Notes under the pieces: model-generated
What the model saw: the letters and a program-made list of their open reading frames with translations, nothing else
Told to the model about the DNA's origin: nothing
The model's database searches: none
Shown here: positions 59,864-64,000 of the stretch, one piece after another
Layout of the letters: the number at the start of each line of letters is the position of its first letter
Numbering within the stretch: position 1 is the stretch's first letter
Made by a program: the position numbers and the translations under genes
From: Thermanaerovibrio acidaminovorans DSM 6589
Lineage (GTDB): Bacteria > Synergistota > Synergistia > Synergistales > Synergistaceae
DNA length: 64,000 nucleotides
Assembly (NCBI RefSeq): GCF_000024905.1
Contig: NC_013522.1
Coordinates: 806,001-870,000 of the forward strand
Direction: 5' to 3'

Positions 59864-61612
59864 TTGAGGCGCGTCAAGATAGTTTGTACCCTGGGACCCG
59901 CGTGCAGCGATTACGACGTACTTCGGGCCATGGCGGAGGCGGGGATGAACGTGGCCCGTTTCAATTTCAGCCACGGGGAGTACGAGACCCACGAGCTCAA
60001 CCTTAAGCTGGTCCGTCAGGTGGAGCAGGAGATAAGGCGTCCCATAGCGACCCTTCTGGATACCAAGGGTCCGGAGATAAGAACCGGGCTCCTGAAGGAC
60101 CATGCGCCGGTGATCCTACATCAAGGTAAGCCCTTCGACCTGGTGGTTCCCCAGATTGATGGGGACGAGCGGGGGGTGTCCATAAGCTATCCCAACATAA
60201 CCTCTGAGGTCTCTCCCGGAATGGACGTCTTCATCGACGATGGGACCATCCATCTCCGGGTAGAGAGGGTCTACGAGGACCGGGTATCCTGCAAGGTTTT
60301 GGTGGGAGGCGAGCTGGGGGAGAGGAAGGGTGTCAACATCCCCGAGGCTACCCTCTCGGTTCCGACCCTCACGTCCAAGGACATAGAGGACATCCGCTGG
60401 GGCGTTGAGAAGGGGATGGACTACATAGCGGTCTCCTTCGTTAGGACCCGGGACGACATAATCCAGGTTCGGCGGGTTCTGGAGGAGCTGGGTGGCACCA
60501 TGAAGATCATAGCCAAGATAGAGACCCGGCAGGCGTTCCAGAACCTGGAGGAGATAGCCCAGGTGGTGGATGGGATGATGGTGGCCCGGGGTGACCTGGG
60601 GGTTGAGATGCCCACCGAGGACGTGCCGCTGGCGCAGAAGAGGATCGTGGACATCTGCCGCCTACAGGGGAAGCCGGTCATCGTGGCCACCCAGATGCTG
60701 GACTCCATGATACGGAACCCTCGCCCCACCAGGGCGGAGGCCAACGACGTGGCAAACGCGGTGTTGGACGGGGCGGACGCGGTGATGCTCTCCGGTGAGA
60801 CCGCCAAGGGCAAGTATCCGGTCCAGGCGGTGGAGACCATGAGCCGCATAGTTAACCGGGCGGAGAAGGAGATGCGCCTGTGGCAGCGCTACCAGCAGGT
60901 GCAGGTGGCCAACCATGTGGCGGATGCGGTTAGCCATGCGGCCATGACCATAGCGGAGGACATGAAGGCGGCGGCCATCATATCCCTCACCAGGAGCGGA
61001 AGCACCGCCAGGATGGTGAGCAAGTACCGTCCCCAGTGTCCCATAGTGGCCGCCACTCCATCCAAGAACACCTGGAGGGAGCTGGCCCTGATGTGGGGGG
61101 TATACCCGGTCATGAGGGACGAGGCTAGCAACGCGGAGGAGGCGGTGGAGGCCGCCATGGCGGCCGCCCTGGAGGAGGGGTTCGTCTCTGAGGGAGACCT
61201 GGTGGTGATAACCGCCGGTGTGCCGGTGGGCATACCGGGGACCACCAACATGGTCCAGGTTTACACCATAGGCCAGATCCTCGTTAAGGGGCTGTCCCTG
61301 ATCAAGCGGGAGGCCTCGGGCTTCGTGTGCCGTTGCCGGTCCGCCAAGGAGGCCCTGGAGAAGATGAGGCCCGGGGACGTGTTGGTGGTGGAGCAGACCG
61401 ACAAGGACTACGTGCCCGCCATGAAGAAGGCTGCGGCCATAATAACCGAGGAGGGGGGCCTCACCAGCCACGCGGCCATCGTTGCCCTGGAGCTTGGGAT
61501 CCCCTGCGTGGTCAGCGCCAAGGACTGCATGAAGCTTCTTCAGGACGGAATGCTGATCACCGTGGACGGTACCCGGGGAGTCGTATACCAGGGGAGGGTC
61601 AAGCTACGCTGA
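59864..61612 (+). CDS. pyk: Pyruvate kinase with C-terminal PEP-utilizer domain
   Basis: This 582-residue enzyme makes pyruvate and ATP from PEP. It has the KIVCTLGPA start, NFSHG and the KIETRQAFQN-like and MVARGDLGVEMP signatures, with the usual alpha/beta C-terminal domain. An extra C-terminal domain ends in GGLTSHAAIVALELGIP, with the His of PEP-utilizing enzymes, as in Geobacillus PK. TTG 59864 has GGAGG eight bases upstream; GTG 59855 touches it. It follows mtrB directly. Confidence 0.96.
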   Translation: MRRVKIVCTLGPACSDYDVLRAMAEAGMNVARFNFSHGEYETHELNLKLVRQVEQEIRRPIATLLDTKGPEIRTGLLKDHAPVILHQGKPFDLVVPQIDGDERGVSISYPNITSEVSPGMDVFIDDGTIHLRVERVYEDRVSCKVLVGGELGERKGVNIPEATLSVPTLTSKDIEDIRWGVEKGMDYIAVSFVRTRDDIIQVRRVLEELGGTMKIIAKIETRQAFQNLEEIAQVVDGMMVARGDLGVEMPTEDVPLAQKRIVDICRLQGKPVIVATQMLDSMIRNPRPTRAEANDVANAVLDGADAVMLSGETAKGKYPVQAVETMSRIVNRAEKEMRLWQRYQQVQVANHVADAVSHAAMTIAEDMKAAAIISLTRSGSTARMVSKYRPQCPIVAATPSKNTWRELALMWGVYPVMRDEASNAEEAVEAAMAAALEEGFVSEGDLVVITAGVPVGIPGTTNMVQVYTIGQILVKGLSLIKREASGFVCRCRSAKEALEKMRPGDVLVVEQTDKDYVPAMKKAAAIITEEGGLTSHAAIVALELGIPCVVSAKDCMKLLQDGMLITVDGTRGVVYQGRVKLR

Positions 61613-61626
61613 GGATAGAGGGGGCC

Positions 61627-62202
61627 ATGCCCCCCTTTTTCGCTTTCCTGTGCGGTGGTCCCGGCGGGGGATTGGATGAATGCCGGGACCACCCATCGTG
61701 GAGTGACTACCCGGCGGACCGCCTGTGGGGGGCGGTTTGGGTTCCCCTTTGGGTGGGGGATGGGGGCTTTATGACCCTGCTGATGAGGCGTTCCACCTCT
61801 CTTCGAAGGCACCCGGGGCAGATATCCTTCCCGGGTGGCGCCCGGGATCCGTTGGATCCCGGGCCGGTGGATACCGCCATGAGGGAGGCCATGGAGGAGG
61901 TGTCCCCCGGTGGCCGCTGGGAACCCCTGGGTCTAATGAGGCCTCAGCGAGCCCTGTCCAGCGGTTTCAGCGTGGCCCCGGTGGTGTTCGTCTCCCCCGA
62001 TAGGGCCCCCTACTTCTCCCCCAGCTCTCCGGAGGTGGACATCCTGTCCCCTGTGAAGGTGCCCCCTAAGGGGGAGTTCGCGCCGAGGCCCGACGGTGAG
62101 TTCCAGTTGCCAGTGCCGCCCCTGGGGACCGTATGGGGCATGACCGCCAGGGTCTTGATGGACCTGGCGAAGCTGGTGGGAGAGCTGAGTTGGCCCTTCT
62201 AG
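61627..62202 (+). CDS. Nudix hydrolase of the UPF0035/CoA pyrophosphatase type
   Basis: This 191-residue protein has the UPF0035 signature LLMRRSTSLRRHPGQISFPGG followed by a Nudix-box-like TAMREAMEEV, as in CoA pyrophosphatases. It might cleave CoA or related diphosphates; substrate not shown. ATG 61627 lies after AGAGGGGG. It overlaps nfo by about 13 bases. It has a long N-terminal region compared with short relatives. Confidence 0.86.
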   Translation: MPPFFAFLCGGPGGGLDECRDHPSWSDYPADRLWGAVWVPLWVGDGGFMTLLMRRSTSLRRHPGQISFPGGARDPLDPGPVDTAMREAMEEVSPGGRWEPLGLMRPQRALSSGFSVAPVVFVSPDRAPYFSPSSPEVDILSPVKVPPKGEFAPRPDGEFQLPVPPLGTVWGMTARVLMDLAKLVGELSWPF

Positions 62203-63023
62203 GCTGCCACGTATCCATAGAGGGTGGGGTATGGCGGGCCATCGAACGGGGGGATTCTCTTGGCTGCAGGGCCATACAGATCTTCACCAAGAACCAGCTC
62301 CAGTGGATGTCGTCACCGATTCCCCTGGACGTGGCGGAGCGCTTCTACAGGGCCTGGAGGGCAAGCGGCATCGTCGAGGTGGTGTCCCATGCCTCCTACC
62401 TGATAAACCTGGCATCCCATGATCCGGTGCTTTGGAAGAGGAGCGTGGAAGCCCTGACATACGAGGCCCAGCGTTGCCTTGATTTGGGCATAGGGCTCCT
62501 GGTCTTTCACCCGGGCCATCACGGGGGGGCAGGCTACCAGGTGGGGATGGAATGGCTCGAGAGGGGTATCCAGCAGGTGCTTGAGGCAATCCCCCTTGGG
62601 GTCAGGTTGCTTTTGGAGCCCTCGGCGGGCCAGGGCACGTCGGTTGGTTTCGTTCTGAAGGACTGTGTCGAGCTGTGTCATCGAATTGGGTACGAGAGGT
62701 TGGGGCTTTGTCTCGATACCTGCCACCTGTTCGCCGCCGGGTATGATTTTAGGACCCCGGGTGGGTACGACCGGTTGTTGAGATCTCTTGGGGACCGGGG
62801 GACGCGGCTGGTGGGATGCTGGCATCTGAACGATTCCAAGGACCCCAAGGGATCCAGGAAGGACAGGCACCAGCGGGTGGGGATCGGCACCATCGGTCTT
62901 GCCCCATTCCAGATGATCCTGTCGGACCCCAGGTTTCATGCGGTGCCCGCCATAGTGGAGGCTCCGCCTTCGACGGTGGCGGAGGACCTGGCCCTCTTGA
63001 ACAAGCTGATGGGGCTGGGCTAG
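62190..63023 (+). CDS. nfo: Endonuclease IV (AP endonuclease)
   Basis: This 277-residue enzyme cleaves DNA at abasic sites. It has GCHVSIEGG, the zinc-binding HPGHHGG, LEPSAGQGTSVG and LDTCHLFAAGYD, and HLNDSKDPKGSRKDRHQRVG(IG) typical of Nfo. TTG 62190 follows GGGAGAG and fits the family N-terminus; the longer frame does not. It overlaps the Nudix gene. Confidence 0.96.
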   Translation: MALLGCHVSIEGGVWRAIERGDSLGCRAIQIFTKNQLQWMSSPIPLDVAERFYRAWRASGIVEVVSHASYLINLASHDPVLWKRSVEALTYEAQRCLDLGIGLLVFHPGHHGGAGYQVGMEWLERGIQQVLEAIPLGVRLLLEPSAGQGTSVGFVLKDCVELCHRIGYERLGLCLDTCHLFAAGYDFRTPGGYDRLLRSLGDRGTRLVGCWHLNDSKDPKGSRKDRHQRVGIGTIGLAPFQMILSDPRFHAVPAIVEAPPSTVAEDLALLNKLMGLG

Positions 63024-63065
63024 GGGGGAATCCCTAAAGGTGGCCTTGATTGGGAGGTGTGCCTA

Positions 63066-64000
63066 ATGAACTGTGCTCCCGTGATGTCCGTTTGCTTGGA
63101 GACGGTACGCTTCAACGCTTCCCAGGTGGCCTCCCTGGCTGGAAGGGTTGGAGTCTCCATCTGGGGGGTCACCAAGGGGCTATGCGGTGAGCCGTCCCTG
63201 GCCAGGGCCATGGTGGACGGGGGTTGCGAGGCCATAGGGGACAGCCGGGTCCGCAACTTGGCCCATATGAAGGCCGCCGGGGTAGATGCTCCCATGTATC
63301 TTATCCGGATTCCCATGTTGAGCGAGATCCCCTGGATGCTGGAGGTGGCCGATGGTTGCCTGGTGTCCTCTCTGGAGACCCTGGAGGTGATAGAGGGACA
63401 CTGTGCCGCCCAAAGACGGGTTTTTCAAGTGGTCCTCATGTTCGATCTGGGAGATCTAAGGGAGGGTTTCATGCCCCAGATGGCGGAGGATGTGGGGCGT
63501 TTCTGTTCTTCCCTATCTTGGGTTAGGGTCATTGGGGTTGGCACTAACCTGGGATGCTTCGGCGGGGTTTTGGCCACCAGGGTTAATCAGCTGGAGCTGT
63601 TGGATGTGGCCTCGGTGGTCCGGCGGGAGTCGGGTTTCGATGTCCCTCTGGTCTCCGGGGGAGGTACTTTGGCCCTGCCCCTTCTGGAGACCGGCCAGAT
63701 GCCCCAAGGGGTCAACAACCTGAGGGTCGGTGAGGGTATCATCCTGGGAACAGACTCCACCAACGGGCGAGACGTCCCCTATCTCCGCCAGGATGGGGTT
63801 GAGCTGGCTGCCCAGGTGGTGGAGCTGCGCAGGAAACCATCGGTTCCCAGGGGTGAGTTGGGCCGAGATGCCTTCGGCCAAGTTCCATCCTTCGTCGATA
63901 GGGGAGAACGGCTCCGGGCCATACTTGCGTTGGGGCGTCAAGACACCCGGCCCGAGGGGCTTACCCCGCTGAATGATGGGGTCCTAATACTGGGGGCCTC
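63066..64000 (+). CDS. Alanine/ornithine racemase-family PLP enzyme (partial, runs off the window)
   Basis: The open frame runs past the window end (311 codons visible). The N-terminal half reads GVTKGLCGEPSLARAMVDGGC and IGDSRVRNLAHM, where the Lys would bind PLP, as in fold-III ornithine racemases, and later has RVGEGILLGTDS. GGGAGGTGTG precedes ATG 63066. It could racemise ornithine or alanine; oxidative ornithine degradation uses such an enzyme in fermenters. The rest is outside the window. Confidence 0.85.
   Translation, partial: MNCAPVMSVCLETVRFNASQVASLAGRVGVSIWGVTKGLCGEPSLARAMVDGGCEAIGDSRVRNLAHMKAAGVDAPMYLIRIPMLSEIPWMLEVADGCLVSSLETLEVIEGHCAAQRRVFQVVLMFDLGDLREGFMPQMAEDVGRFCSSLSWVRVIGVGTNLGCFGGVLATRVNQLELLDVASVVRRESGFDVPLVSGGGTLALPLLETGQMPQGVNNLRVGEGIILGTDSTNGRDVPYLRQDGVELAAQVVELRRKPSVPRGELGRDAFGQVPSFVDRGERLRAILALGRQDTRPEGLTPLNDGVLILGA

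Noticed and set aside
1-64000. Mobile elements, CRISPR arrays, prophage or transposase genes
   Set aside because: No transposase, integrase, direct repeat array or att-like duplication was seen; operons are housekeeping and intact.

Overview
This 64 kb window is an ordinary, gene-dense stretch of a GC-rich bacterial chromosome with almost no mobile or accessory DNA. The gene mix points to an anaerobic, motile, diderm amino-acid fermenter, most likely of the phylum Synergistota (Thermanaerovibrio-like). The evidence is flagellar genes, a tungsten-type aldehyde:ferredoxin oxidoreductase, formate-THF ligase, orphan amino-acid/TAXI binding proteins, Firmicutes-like operons (yicC-remA-gmk-rpoZ-coaBC-priA; rpmE-thyX-DUF1385-prfA-prmC) and selenium use. 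The taxon is an inference from gene content and protein style.

Layout: (1) 1-15 kb, + strand: end of ispE, purR, a small ferredoxin, a CAU-anticodon tRNA, NIF3-like, trpS, scpAB, a pseudouridine synthase, an HDOD protein, cmk, plsC, hflX, then yicC-remA-gmk-rpoZ-coaBC-priA, der and HU. (2) 15-25.8 kb: rsmA and tRNA-Pro (-), glutaredoxin, folB-pgi-glsA-sufC-sufB (+), a PEP-synthase-like ATP-grasp protein and a TtcA-like protein (-), and a DegS/DegU-like two-component pair (+). (3) 25.9-34.5 kb: a tungsten oxidoreductase operon (-), a branched-chain amino-acid-type binding protein, tRNA-Pro, smpB and tmRNA (+), fliD and an unknown gene (-). (4) 34.6-45 kb: a metallo-beta-lactamase, malic enzyme, birA-selD (-), prfB with a programmed frameshift, an S55-type protein, dgkA, fhs and a TAXI receptor. 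(5) 45.3-64 kb, all +: rpmE-thyX-DUF1385-prfA-prmC, a thioredoxin-reductase-like fusion, a sugar kinase, a CBS protein, a low-molecular-weight phosphatase, fliS-flgN, M48 protease, dnaX-dnaE, mtrB (TRAP), pyk, Nudix, nfo and a partial PLP racemase.

Genes are tightly packed, with many 1-30 nt stop/start overlaps and frequent TTG/GTG starts behind GGAGG-type ribosome binding sites. Transcription units are often closed by long perfect hairpins, several of them between convergent genes. No stretch over 300 bases lacks a gene.

The most notable points are two UGA-recoding genes about 1.2 kb apart (selD with in-frame selenocysteine UGA and a bSECIS hairpin; prfB with a +1 frameshift), a TRAP (MtrB) homologue with all key ligand and RNA residues, a PriA that has lost its helicase motifs, a thioredoxin-reductase fused to a cysteine-free thioredoxin-like domain, a filament cap protein with repeated inserted modules, a pair of matching sigma-28-like promoters, and a palindrome resembling CsoR-family operators upstream of a glutaredoxin gene. 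I did not see a clear, completely new multi-gene system; the best undescribed candidates are the 190-residue gene upstream of fliD and the orphan ATP-grasp protein.
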